Assembly (NCBI GenBank): GCA_020086605.1
Contig: JACBWW010000020.1
Location: 17,939,465-18,003,464 of the forward strand
DNA length: 64,000 nt
From: Lanius collurio
Lineage: Eukaryota; Chordata; Aves; Passeriformes; Laniidae
Direction of reading: 5' to 3'
Under the pieces are notes generated by a model that saw only the letters and a list, made by a program, of their open reading frames with translations, searched no databases and was not told where the DNA came from. Made by a program: the position numbers and the translations under genes. Positions 49,054-59,930 of the stretch are shown one piece after another (within the stretch, counting starts at the first letter, position 1; each line of letters opens with the position of its first letter).

Positions 49054-52000
49054 GCACAGACCTTTCTCTGCCATTTGCTACAACCTGAGCAATGACACAT
49101 CCGTATGTGAGAGGTAGATGTGAACTTCACATGACAACAACTGAAACGCCTGTTGGGATGAGATACTGGGCTACCAGTAACCATCAACCACAGTTTCAAG
49201 AGGCATATTAGGACAGACTGAAAGACTTAGTGGAACAAGCTGGAAAAATATGATACTTCAGTTGCTTGTATAGCTTGCTGGAAAGCAAGTTATTGTGTGT
49301 ACAGTAAAGGTAGCTTTTTGCCAGGTGAAATCATTGCATGCAGCTGGGATGACACTCAGTTGAGTTCTCTTGACTTGTTAGCATGATGAAGGTACCAGTG
49401 AAATGCTCCCTCTGTAATTTCTCTCTACAGAGAGGAAAAAGTGTAGCATCAGTCACAGAGCTGCTGGCCCCAAAGAATCATCCAGAATGGGTTCATTTGG
49501 CTAACTGTGGCAGACACAACATCTCTGCTGCTCTGCCAGAGGGCAAACCCAATTTTTCTCCCCCACAGAAATCTCTGCCTCTGCTTCTTTTCTTCTCAGT
49601 GGTGATGCTTATATGTTGAACAACCTCACTGGTAGATCTTGCAGTCACTATCCTGTCTCATTTAAATTCTCTTTAAAGGACTGCTGTCCTCATGATGCCA
49701 TTAAGATACCTGTAGTTACTGGCAAGATTTGGAATAACTGAACTTTTCTTTTTGGCACTGCAAAGTGTCTGTCAAATGCCATAACCTTGATCTCAGAGGA
49801 CTTGGGTCTGGTACTCTGGATCTGTGATCCATATTTCATGTAGCAGCAGCTTTACCCCTGTGCAAGAGGCATTTTCCTTGTCTGATTCATGCCAGCAGAT
49901 GTTCTTTATCCTGGCTTTTGCTGGCAGCCTTTTGCCTCCTGTGAATGTCTTCCATGCCACCACCACGTGAATGGGCCAGGGAGTGTGTTTGGCTGGAGCT
50001 GCTGCAGTCATAGGCACTGAAAGGTGAGGGAGCTGGGCTGAAAAGACAGAAGCCCAACAATCTGGACTCCTCCCACAGCATTGCATGGGGGGTAGTGTCA
50101 GTCACCCAGTGAGGCTGGGAGAGCTGGGTGCTACTTAAGCAGAGTTTCTGTTTGTGTGTTTGGTTCCCATCTTCCCCAGGATGGTGCTGCATGGCACAGG
50201 TTGGACCTTGGTGGTCTGTATGAGCAGCTTTGCAGCATTTATCAGCTGACACAGTGACTGTTTTTGCGTTCTTAATGTTAGCAAGATGTATTTTACGTCT
50301 GTTAAACGCTTCACTTCAGGCAAGCCTTGGATGAAACAAAGAGATCAGGCAGGGTTCCAGCTCTTAATTATTGAACTGTGACCTCATTTGTCCTCAGAAG
50401 CTTCTGCTTTTTGCCACCCATGACCTGTATTGGTTGAGATAAAAACACAAAGCCTGTCAAAAGGAATCTGCAATGACATCAGGATGGATGCTCTTGTGTT
50501 TACTGCCCACTGGTGCGTGGCACTGCTGACTAGAAGACTTTCCACCTATACCACATGCTGGGTTTAAACTTCTCTAGTTACCCAAAGATGAGGTCACTCA
50601 GTTCGTTAATGATTTATGATTATATAGTGCCTTTCTTCAGGGAGCTTCCAAGGCAGCTGGCAAGTTTATATCTGCATGAGCAAGTGCCTGAAACAAGCTG
50701 TTAGTGATTTCTCCATAGACTGAGGACCTGGTACAAGAAAACTCCCTTTCCTCTCTATTCTTAGATGCACACTAAGGTTAGGCATCATTGCACCACGAGG
50801 TGTGTGCTGCCTGTGTGCTTTGTGATATGACACTCCTCAAACAGGAATTTCTTAGGCTTTTTCATTCCCTTTTCCTTTTTCTTTCAAGTTCATTTGACTG
50901 AAGTTTTTTAGAGTTTTTTTTAAACTTTTACTATGGTAGAGCAAGATCTTATTTCACAAACAAGTTTAGAGCCTCATTTAAGTCAGCCTGTAGCAAAGAA
51001 TTCAGTTTAGATCCAGTAAAGGGAATGGAAACTGGTCACATAATTTTGCAAATAATTTTTCTAGCCATGTTTGGAAATTAGTTTAATAGTCAGTTATGAT
51101 GCATAACCATAAAACAATATCTTGAATTGCACATTTAGTGGACAGAAAGTAACTGCAGGATTTTGCCATCACAAATTAATCTTGCCATAGTTGGTGACCT
51201 GTATTATCATTTAAAGTACTGAAAGGAAAGAGGCAACTTTTTTTTTCCTAAGCGTTAGAGGTTATACTTGGCAAAATAAACAGAGAGGGAAAATCATAGA
51301 TCTTGTCAGTGAAATAAAGACATGGTAATATTTGATGTTTTTGTCTTTCAGAGTGCATTAGGAGCCTTTCTAATTGAAGATGTTTGTGATATGATACTTG
51401 AGAAAGAACATGATATGTTGTGTTTATTGTTCTTAAATATGAAAACCTTCGTCTTCTTAAGGCAGTGTTGCATATAAACTGTGTGGAAAAGAAACCAAGG
51501 CTCAGGGAGATGCTGGGTTTCCATTTATTCCTTGGAAGTTTACACTTAAATCTGCCAGTGTAAGTATGACTAACACTGCAATAAAGCATACTTCGATTCA
51601 CACTTGTGCAAGCTCCCCATGGCTCGGGACAAGTTGAGGTTAGCCAAGCATGGGATGGTCTGATAGAGGAGTTTCCTCTAACACCCTACAACACAGGGAA
51701 AGTTCCAGTTTTAATTTGATTTAACTGTGTTTCAGCACCAGTGAAGGTAAATCTATAGCGTGCCCTGGCCATGCTGCAGGACTGTGGTGCATTACTCATT
51801 GCAAAGATGCACTCATCTTCCTACTGCAGTGCCGTGAAACTCCCCTAAGCCCAAGAGAGTTTTCCCTTTTCCATGCCTTATCAGCAGTAATATCATGCAG
51901 GTCAAACAGGCTCATTTACCCATCTGGATGTCTCACAGAGTCTTTTGATGCAGCTTTGAGGCTGACCTGTGCAAATGTAATTAACCTTCCCTGCCCCTGG

Positions 52001-52338
52001 CTGTGCTGGAGAGAAGAGAGGGAGAGCAGAGGTGAACAGGGCACTCAGGGGATGGTCAGCCCCATAAAATCTACATTTTTCATATTAAGATCTGGCAGGT
52101 TTTTCTCGTAAGACTATTCCTACCCTGTAGTTTGGGAGATCAAAGCTTCCTTTCTACTTAGTCTTTTGCTAGAATTTGGATTTTATCTCTATAACCTTGA
52201 CGGGAGGATGACTTTTTAATGGTGTCATCATGAGGGAAATTACAATGTCAACAGCAATTGTTCTGCAGGTCTGTTAATCCTGTTTTATCCTTTTTACTCA
52301 TGCTGTTTTTTGGCTTGTGATAAATAGGGTTGTACTTT

Positions 52339-52354
52339 AAAAAAAAAAAAAAAA
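52339..52354. repeat. Poly-A homopolymer, 16 bp
   Basis: Sixteen A on the plus strand, 68 bp before a CR1 copy in the opposite orientation. No link between them is apparent. Confidence 0.9.
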
Positions 52355-52422
52355 CAGGAATGTTTTCAATTATTTGTTTCCTAATCGTGGGAATTTCTGT
52401 CCTGCTTTCTTCCCTTCCATTT

Positions 52423-52790
52423 TCACAGAATCACTGGTTGTCTGAGTTTGGGAGGCATCCCTGGAGGCCATCTGGTCCAATGCACCTGCTCAAGCAGGGT
52501 CACCTACAGCGTGTTGTCCAGGACTCTATCCCTTTGGGTTTTGAATATCTCCAAAGGATGGAGATTGCACAAACTCTCTGGGCTACCTGTGCCAGTGCTT
52601 GGTCACTCTGACAGTTAAAAAGTGTTTCCTGATGTTCAGAGGGACCTTCTGTGTCTCATTTTCTGCCCATTGCCCCTTGTGCTGTCACTGGATATCACTG
52701 GGAAGAGTGAGGTCTTCTTTGCATCCTTTACAGCTCTCTACCTTGTTGCCCTTGCACGTACTGTTGAGACACATAGGCTTGCAGAATACT
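52423..52790 (-). mobile_element. CR1 LINE 3' region, reverse orientation
   Basis: The plus strand reads 'tcacagaatcactggttgtc', 'gagtttgggaggcatccctg', 'gaggccatctggtccaatgc', 'acctgctcaagcagggtcac', 'tttgaatatctccaaaggat', 'agtgcttggtcactctgaca', 'agtgtttcctgatgttcaga' and 'cattttctgcccattgcccc'. This is CR1 3' UTR and the end of ORF2 read backwards. It belongs to the subfamily with 'acctgctcaagcagggtcac', as does the copy at 43176. Similarity fades between 52770 and 52800. The plus-strand frames 52330-52611 and 52599-52859 cross it on the antisense side and are not genes. Confidence 0.93.
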
Positions 52791-53588
52791 GCTCATAGTC
52801 AGCTCAGATCTTTTTCAGAGGTTTTTGGTCATTTTTTTTCTTGGGTTTGCATCTCATAAGAGGATTCCTTGCAATTCATGGCTGAAAATAACAGTGTAAG
52901 GAGATCTGGGGGAATTCTACACTCCCACCTCTATCACTCCTACCTCTGCAGAAAATTGGGAGCAGAACATTTTTATAGCTTGTTTTTTCATCAAGCAGCT
53001 GTATGAATTAAATTACATTTTTTGATACCCTGGAGTTCCAGGACACAATACATGTCAGTGTTAATTGATGTGCTAAGTTACCAAAGATTGTTTTATCCCA
53101 GAATTCATGTGCTCCTTTTTGAGATATTTTTTATTAAACACGATTTTTAATTTTCTGTTATTTGCAGTTCTTTTAATTACTGGTTCTGAATGTTTCACTT
53201 CTTACTTATCTCTCGTGAAAGCATATAAGAGTTTAATTTTGGCCGAGAAGTGAGTACACATTTTGCCCACCGTGTTTGGGAATGTTTTTCTGCAGGTGGA
53301 GTAAAAATAAAATTTGTCCACTATATTTGGAGGGATAGATAGGAGAGGTACACTCGATGGTGTCCTGGTAGCCTCTTTTGACTCCTATATACCTTTTGGT
53401 TAAGAAATGTGCAACTTGCAGAAACCTAGGAAAGGACAGAGCAGATCATAAATGCTGGCATATTTTTTACTCTTAATGAGTGTTGGTAATTGCAATGAGG
53501 GGATTCATTCCCCTTGAACAGTCCAAAACTCTGATTTTGGGAAGGAAGTAATAAGCTTAGATAAACTTACTCTGCCATTTTAAAGCTC

Positions 53589-53627
53589 TATGTGTGTGTG
53601 TGTGTGTGTGTGTGTACACATGCACGT
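53589..53627. repeat. (TG)n microsatellite in a 39-bp purine-pyrimidine alternating tract
   Basis: About 12 TG units run into 'tgtgtacacatgcacgt'. Strict pyrimidine-purine alternation holds for 39 bp, the pattern favouring left-handed Z-DNA. 'tgtgtacaca' is a perfect palindrome at the repeat's end. Confidence 0.95.
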
Positions 53628-53656
53628 TTGGGAAATGTGCTACTGAAGGGACTGGA

Positions 53657-53682
53657 GAGTCAAACCCAAGAGTCAAACCCAA
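53657..53682. repeat. Perfect tandem duplication, 13 bp x 2
   Basis: 'gagtcaaacccaa' occurs twice without spacer, consistent with replication slippage. Confidence 0.92.
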
Positions 53683-53942
53683 GTTTGGCACCACAATAAA
53701 ATGTTAATCCAATCTAATATGAACTCTGGAGTTTGTTTATTTTCTCAGCTTTGAGCAGCTGTGGACACTAATGATGCATTATCAAAGACAACAATCCAAA
53801 GTAATGGATTTGTACCATGTGTAACACAGAAAAACTCAGTATCTGGTACAGGGAAATTAAGGTTTTAGTGGCCACCAAAGAAGTGCATGAGTGTTCTTCT
53901 GGTTTTGGGTTTAATTTAGAACTAAATCTCGATATCAAAAGA

Positions 53943-53974
53943 TACTACAACTTGCTGTAATACAGCTTGTAGTA
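53943..53974. repeat. Imperfect inverted repeat (14 paired bases, 3-base bulge)
   Basis: 'tactacaa' (43-50) + 'gctgta' (54-59) pair with 'tacagc' (61-66) + 'ttgtagta' (67-74), numbering after 539. A bulge of three bases ('ctt') lies in the left arm. It is too short for a microRNA precursor. Confidence 0.8.
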
Positions 53975-54045
53975 CTAACTTCTTTCCTAAGCCTGACAAT
54001 GCTGAAAGTGTTTTAGTGAATTGTACTACTTTTCCTAACTTAGTA

Positions 54046-54440
54046 GGAGCACCTCTCCTATGAGGACAGGCTGAGGGAGTTGGGGCTGTTAAGCCTGGAA
54101 AAGGGAAGGCTCCAGAGAGACTTTAGAACACCTTCCAGTACTTAAGGGGGCCTACAAGAGAGACAGAGAGGGACTTTTTGCAAGGGCATGTAGTGACAGG
54201 ACAAGGGGTAATGGGCAGAGTAGGTTTAGATTGGATATTAGAAAGTCTTTACTGTAATGGTGGTGAGCTACAGCAACGAGTTGCCCAGAGAAGTTGTGGA
54301 TGCTCCATTCCTGGGAGTGTTCATGTCCAGGTTGGATGGAACTTGGAGCAACCTGGTCTAGTGGAAGATGTCCTAGTCCACGACAGGGAGTTGGAACTAG
54401 ATGATCTTTAGGTCCCTTCCAATCCAAACCATAAACCATA
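54046..54440 (+). mobile_element. CR1 LINE 3' region with intact 3' terminus
   Basis: The sense-strand CR1 order is clear: 'ggagcacctctcctatgagg', 'acaggctgagggagttgggg', 'ctgttaagcctggaaaaggg', 'tgacaggacaaggggtaatg', 'ggtttagattggatattaga', 'agttgcccagagaagttgtg', 'tcatgtccaggttggatgga', 'acttggagcaacctggtcta', 'gtggaagatgtcctagtcca', 'ggagttggaactagatgatc' and 'ttccaatccaaaccataaac'. The 95-codon minus-strand frame (54152-54439) is its antisense. The copy is 5' truncated with the coding remnant broken, and it resembles the subfamily of the fragment at 27262. Confidence 0.96.
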
Positions 54441-57400
54441 TTTTTTTAGGAATCATAGCTAACTACTCAATGTAAACTTTTACCAGCAAGTAGTCTGAAA
54501 AGATGTAGATTTTAACTGATATTCCACATATTTTTTTATGTGTATGGAATGCATTAAATTATAGGTGTTATTAAAATTAATTTGAGGATCAAATTTTAAA
54601 ATGTGCTATTCTGGTTTCTAGTGTAGAAGGATCTACCAGGTTCTAAAGAAACCACCTAAGTCATAGAGGGTTCTTCTTCTTACTCATGATATGAAACACT
54701 GAGTCACAGTTTTTAGTATTTGGGCAGACAACTCTACACTCTTCTGCTTTTTTCAGGAGTGTCAATGTTGGTTTTCTCTGTCTGATGATAATTTTTTTCT
54801 TTAAATCAGAAGTTTTCTTTGCTTTAAATAATATATTCTGTGAGTAATGTTGATTATATTTACCTGTGATATGCTGATTATATTTCCTTTTGGAGTGTTA
54901 CTCAGTTATCCTGAGAAGATGAAACATTTTTAGAAGAATGGGAACCTAACAAACAGGGAGAAAAGATACAGTGGGGTCCTTTATGGATAGATACTTGATA
55001 GTTTGCCATGCTTAATTGCCTACTAGTCTTGTGTTGTGTGGCAAAATAACAGCTATGTGGACCATGTACAAGAACAACTATTGTCTGAGATGCTGAAAAT
55101 AGACCACTTGATCAATTTACCACTTGTAACTCTAGCATTACAGTAGGTATTTTCAGAGACCTGCTTCATAACAGCCTTTCTCTGTTCTAAAGTTTTGTAC
55201 TATTATGTGTTGAGGTAAAAGAGAGATTGTGAAGATAAAATGCACAATGGAGAGGTCTGTGTTCTCAAACAGAATCTGAGGTGACTTTTTACTTCCTGAT
55301 TTCTATTCTGGTCAGTCTTGCATGGGTCTGGATCATTGCTTTTGTCAGCTACTTATTACTCTAGGATATAATAATTTGCCCTATGTATATGCAGAAAGGG
55401 CATCTGCTTAGCTTTCTACGCTGGAAATATATATTTTTAATTCTGCATTGAATGCTGTGTTTCCATTGGAAAAGGACAGTATAGAATTGTTTCCTGAAAT
55501 AATCTTTCAGGATCCAAATGTTCCATGCTGGCCTGTCTGCAGGAATTTCCTTTTCATTGAAATGTTTCCCTATCCATCAGTCTTCATGTCTTCCCCTGAC
55601 AATAAAAAGAGTGTTAGCAAATAGAAGGAAGACCTTTTCTGTTTGTTTATTACTGCCAGGGCATCTCCTTGTACACATCTTGAGCTTAGTGGTTTACACT
55701 GACTGCACTTTAAATTTCTTTTTCTTGGACCTGGAACAATGAAGGTCTGTTTTACACCCAGGAGTTCAAAGTGCTTTGAATTCCATTTTTTGAGAACAAT
55801 AAACTAGTTCAGAAGTTGTCTCATTGCTCCCCTGCATCCAAACCTTACCCAGAGGAATGAAAACTGACTCTCCATAATGGGCTGGTAGATTTGCTGGTTC
55901 GCTTGGGGCGCAGGCAAGATGACAGGCCTGAAGTCTCTCAGTTACAACAGGCTCCTTATTGCAGGTGCATTGAACTCTTGGTTTCTGCAATGCCACAATC
56001 ATTTCCATAAGTCACTCTGGTGCGGAAAGGGCAGGGTAATGTGAAATTAGCACACTGAGAGATGTTCTCTGCTCTGCCAGTTAACAGCATGATGTCTGCA
56101 AGGACAGGGGTGCCAGAGAGGCTGTGACAGGACTTTTGGGTTTATTCAGGATTTAAAGCTATGAATTTACAGAGATCTGCTGGCAGTTGATTACTGGGGG
56201 GTGCTTTCTGGTGACAAAGGAAGTACATTCCTACCTGTTTTGCCACAACATTCACCTGACGCAGGCCACAAACTTTCCATGCTCTGACCATTGCACATGT
56301 CAATGCTGCATCTTGTGCCCAGAAACAAGAGAGTAGTGCTGAATCTGCATGTGAAAATTAGGTTAGAGGCTGATGTGTGTGTATGAGATTTTTAACATCT
56401 ACATTCCTAGTTACACACAAGCACCAGTTTGAGACCTTCTGATTTTCTCATATGAATTAGGAGTACCTTTATATTTCAGAATTGGCCTGACAAGCTCAGG
56501 ATGTTTCATATTGCCTTTTCATCTCTTATTCACACCTTCAAGACAGTCTGAATATTACGAGTGGTGCAGAGTCAACGGAGTGCTAATTTCTCATTTCTCA
56601 GCTTAAACAGACTGCTTTGTTCAGGTGCTTTTGCTAGGAAAAGTATGCTTCTAGATCATCTGCCCTGGCAGCCTGAGACCACCTGCCAACATTTAGTCCT
56701 TGAACTTCAGCAAGAGTAGTAGTTTAATGCTTGCAAATAGTTAAATTTGATTACCAAGAACCAAATATACACTTATCCTTGTCTTGTCAAATGGGGCATG
56801 ATTTAGCCTATACACTGATTATATTGGTACAACAAAATAGGCTTGTTTGTGGCTGCCTAAGGATACAAGGATGAATTAATATAGCAAATGGTACTTAATA
56901 ACTGATAGAGTCTAGAAAAAAGGCTGGTTGCTACAAAATCTCTGTCTGATCCTTCTACTTATATTTAAAAGGAAGCATGAAAACCCCATGAAAAGAGTCA
57001 AAAACTTTTGAGGAAAACTTTGAATCATATGAGGTCAAAATTGCAAAATTGCAGTTAAATTTTTCAAAGTAGAACTTTAAACTAGTGAAACCAGAAGAAA
57101 AAAATCTGGTAAAAAAGTAGCTATTTTGTTCAATTTTGCAGCTTGCTTTTTGTTTAATCTTTTTCTGTTTTTGCAGTGTATGCAAATATATTACTTTAAG
57201 TTTTTTGAAGTAGATATGTTTTTAATTAAAAAATGCATTTACTTATTTTTGCCATAAAAAAAGTTAAAACATATTTCTCCATACTCTAGTAGAAGGAAAA
57301 CCAAAGAAATTATAAGCTCACGTTTTAGTTTTTAGAACTTACCAGTTTTTCATTTTGAGAAACTAGAGTTGTATACAGCATTTTTTTTTCGGGCAAACTA

Positions 57401-57584
57401 CAATGAGACCAGTGACATATTTTTCTTGATATAGAATTGATTTAGAACTGCAGGATGTGACTGGAAGGAAAAATAAAAAAGTGTTGCCATTTCACTAGTT
57501 CAAAAGGGGAAAGAAAGACCATTTTTTATTAAAGTCTCAGAGGGAAATCTGAAGAGAATGAAAAATTTCTCAGGTTGCAATTCC

Positions 57585-57632
57585 TTTTTTTTCTTTCTTT
57601 CTTTCTTTCTTTGTTTTCTTTTTTTTTCTTTA
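57585..57632. repeat. (CTTT)n polypyrimidine tract, about 48 bp
   Basis: T8, then about six CTTT units, one G interruption, then T-rich pyrimidines. Apart from the single G it is a continuous pyrimidine strand. The Lys/Glu-rich minus-strand frame here is produced by the repeat. Confidence 0.93.
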
Positions 57633-59910
57633 GACAGTAAACATCCCAAACCATTTACAAGAGATTTATAAGCACCCTTCAAAAGAGTGAAAACAAAAAA
57701 ACTGTGCTCTTAGATTAGCCTAGAAAAGTTGAACTAAAGTTCCTTCTTTTCCACTTACACCTAGGCAGTCTGGGAGGAGAATGTTAACCACTGGTCCCTA
57801 GCAGCATATCCTGACTTCTGATCACTTATATTGAAGAAAAACCTTCATTTCAGAGAGAGTTCAAGACTGAAAGTAGAAAATATCACACACCACCTTAAAA
57901 AAAAGGTAAGAAAGGGTTTTTTTTTCTGTTCCTTTAACACTGGAAGTGGTGTCTTCATTTAACAGTTCATTATGATGAAGGGAAAATTGAAAATTTAGTT
58001 AATAATTGAACATTAAAATATTTCTTTAACCTGCATATTCTAATTTAGAAAAAAGGATTCTTTTTGTACAAAAGAAAGAATGTAATGCATGTGTTCCTGA
58101 GCTTAAAACTATTTGGTTTTTAGCTTTTTTTGTGTATTTTGAAAAAAAAAATAGTGTGAAACCAGAAAATATTTTCTTTCTTGTCAAGCACTGAAGTTAT
58201 TCTTAGCCATGCAAAGTTTTATGTAGTCTCCAGTCTACCATGCAATTCTCATTTTGCCAAGATATACACAGAGTGTTTGTAGAATGCTGCTGCTGGGAAT
58301 TAGTGTTTAGGGGTAGTTCTGCCATTTGTGCTTTTATCAGAACAGATCTGCACTATTTCCCCTTTCTGCTGGGTTTTGGATTGACTGGTTATTTGTAAAA
58401 TATTTACAACTCTACTTCCTTAGATGCTTCAGTTCTAAAAAGCATTGGAAGAAGCTGAAAACAGTCAAAACATACTGTTCTGTGCATGTTTCCTCTAAAA
58501 GTGGAGTGACAGCAGCGGAGGATTTTTTTCCATTCAGATTTTCTTTTCCTCACCCTATTTATTCTTTTGTTCTGGGGAGAATGTTGAAATTCTGAACCAT
58601 AGCTGATAATTCCTTTCTGTAGCAGCCATTCTGTCATGTGGTTCCAGGACAGATGTGTTCATCACATTTGTAAATGCCCTGCTCTATACCATGTGTCTAT
58701 AAATTTGGGGTTGGAGTCTATCTCATGTAGAAATGCTGTCTTTGCTTTTGCACAAAGCAATGTGATTCTGCTGTTTGAAGTTATTTTTGTGGTCCTAGAG
58801 AATCTGTACTGTCTAACTCATATCACCTGGTAAATTGAAAAGACTATTGGTTACCTAAAAGTCCCGACTTGTGACTGTCTTGCCAAAATGTATATTTGGC
58901 TGGTGTGTTATGTGGCAAGAGAATAAATGACAAGCAGATATCTTTGACAACTCTTCTGAAATGATCATCTGAAATACATTGGCTTGCTGCTAAGAAACAA
59001 AGGTTCTGTTTTCTTGAGGTAGTCATAGAAGCTTTGACATTTTTCTACCATAAAAACCTACCACACCTCAGCTGAAGGTACAAATGTGTTTGTGAAATAC
59101 CTGTTTGTGAGATGGTGTCTGTTAATGTATTATAGGCAGGACATGTTCTTATTTCTCCAAAGCAGAAAGGTAAGAAATGTGCCACCACCAATGGAAAATG
59201 CTCAGTGAGTGCAGGGCGCTTCCTACCTGCTCTCTCTAACCTCATATTTCCATGCCATTTGTATGTAAGTATTATAGATGCTGAATTACCTTCTGTTTCC
59301 TTTGAATAGACTTAATTTTTGCAAGCTATTTTTCAAATAGCTCATTTTATATTTTGCCAAGAAAGATACAGTACCCATTGGCTTAAAATACAGATATTCA
59401 AAGAACAGTCTGTGAGGGTGGTCAGGTACAATATCATCTCCAGACTGACTAATACAAATTTCATAAATAAAATATGCGAGATATATATTTCTGTATAGAA
59501 TTTGCATATAATATTTCTTCCAAGGGAATTAAAGCTAGGTTGTTTTTCTGACAGTGTACCCAGTGTTCTTTCATAACCCACCCACATATCCTGTTGTTAG
59601 AATATTCTGCTTTTTACTGCAGAAAAAATCCAAACCTTTTTAGGAATAATTTGCACTGTTAGTAGAGATTTTGCTTAATCCATGAGTTTATCTTTAAATC
59701 ATTTGTAAATATAGTGTTAGTCAATTTTTGAACAAGTTTATTGAAGTCTGGTATTTTGGGTTTTTTCTAATGCAGACAAATTTTTTTCTAATTCATTCTA
59801 CCATTTCATATTTTCTAACCTAAAATGCTTATAGCTTCAGACTCACGTTTACTGGTGATCCTTCTCCAGAAACTTCAGTTTTCCTTTAAGGCATTTTCCT
59901 TTAAAGTTGG

Positions 59911-59930
59911 TTTTTTTTTTTTTTTTTTTT
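59911..59930. repeat. Poly-T homopolymer, 20 bp
   Basis: Twenty uninterrupted T; no recognisable retroposed element on its upstream side in either reading. Confidence 0.92.

Larger units (their letters stand above)
46451..52422. other. Non-coding DNA without recognised genes
   Basis: The only clear structure is the purine mirror repeat at 49030-49053. Overlapping frames at 46528-46928 and 49793-50252 (both strands or several frames open together) lie on GC-richer patches and show no known domain. The block at 51600-52060 is GC-richer and unexplained. Confidence 0.55.
52791..54045. other. Unique DNA with a TG repeat and a hairpin
   Basis: It contains a TG repeat (53589-53627), a 13-bp tandem duplication (53657-53682) and an imperfect 14-bp hairpin (53943-53974), each listed separately. 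No gene or transposon is recognised. Confidence 0.6.

Noticed and set aside
53943..53974. microRNA precursor
   Set aside because: The stem is only 14 paired bases with a one-base gap between the arms, far shorter than a precursor hairpin.
54152..54439. 95-codon minus-strand frame as a gene
   Set aside because: It is the antisense strand of a CR1 copy.
57500..57682. Lys-rich 60-codon minus-strand protein
   Set aside because: The charged stretch is simply the translation of the CTTT repeat.
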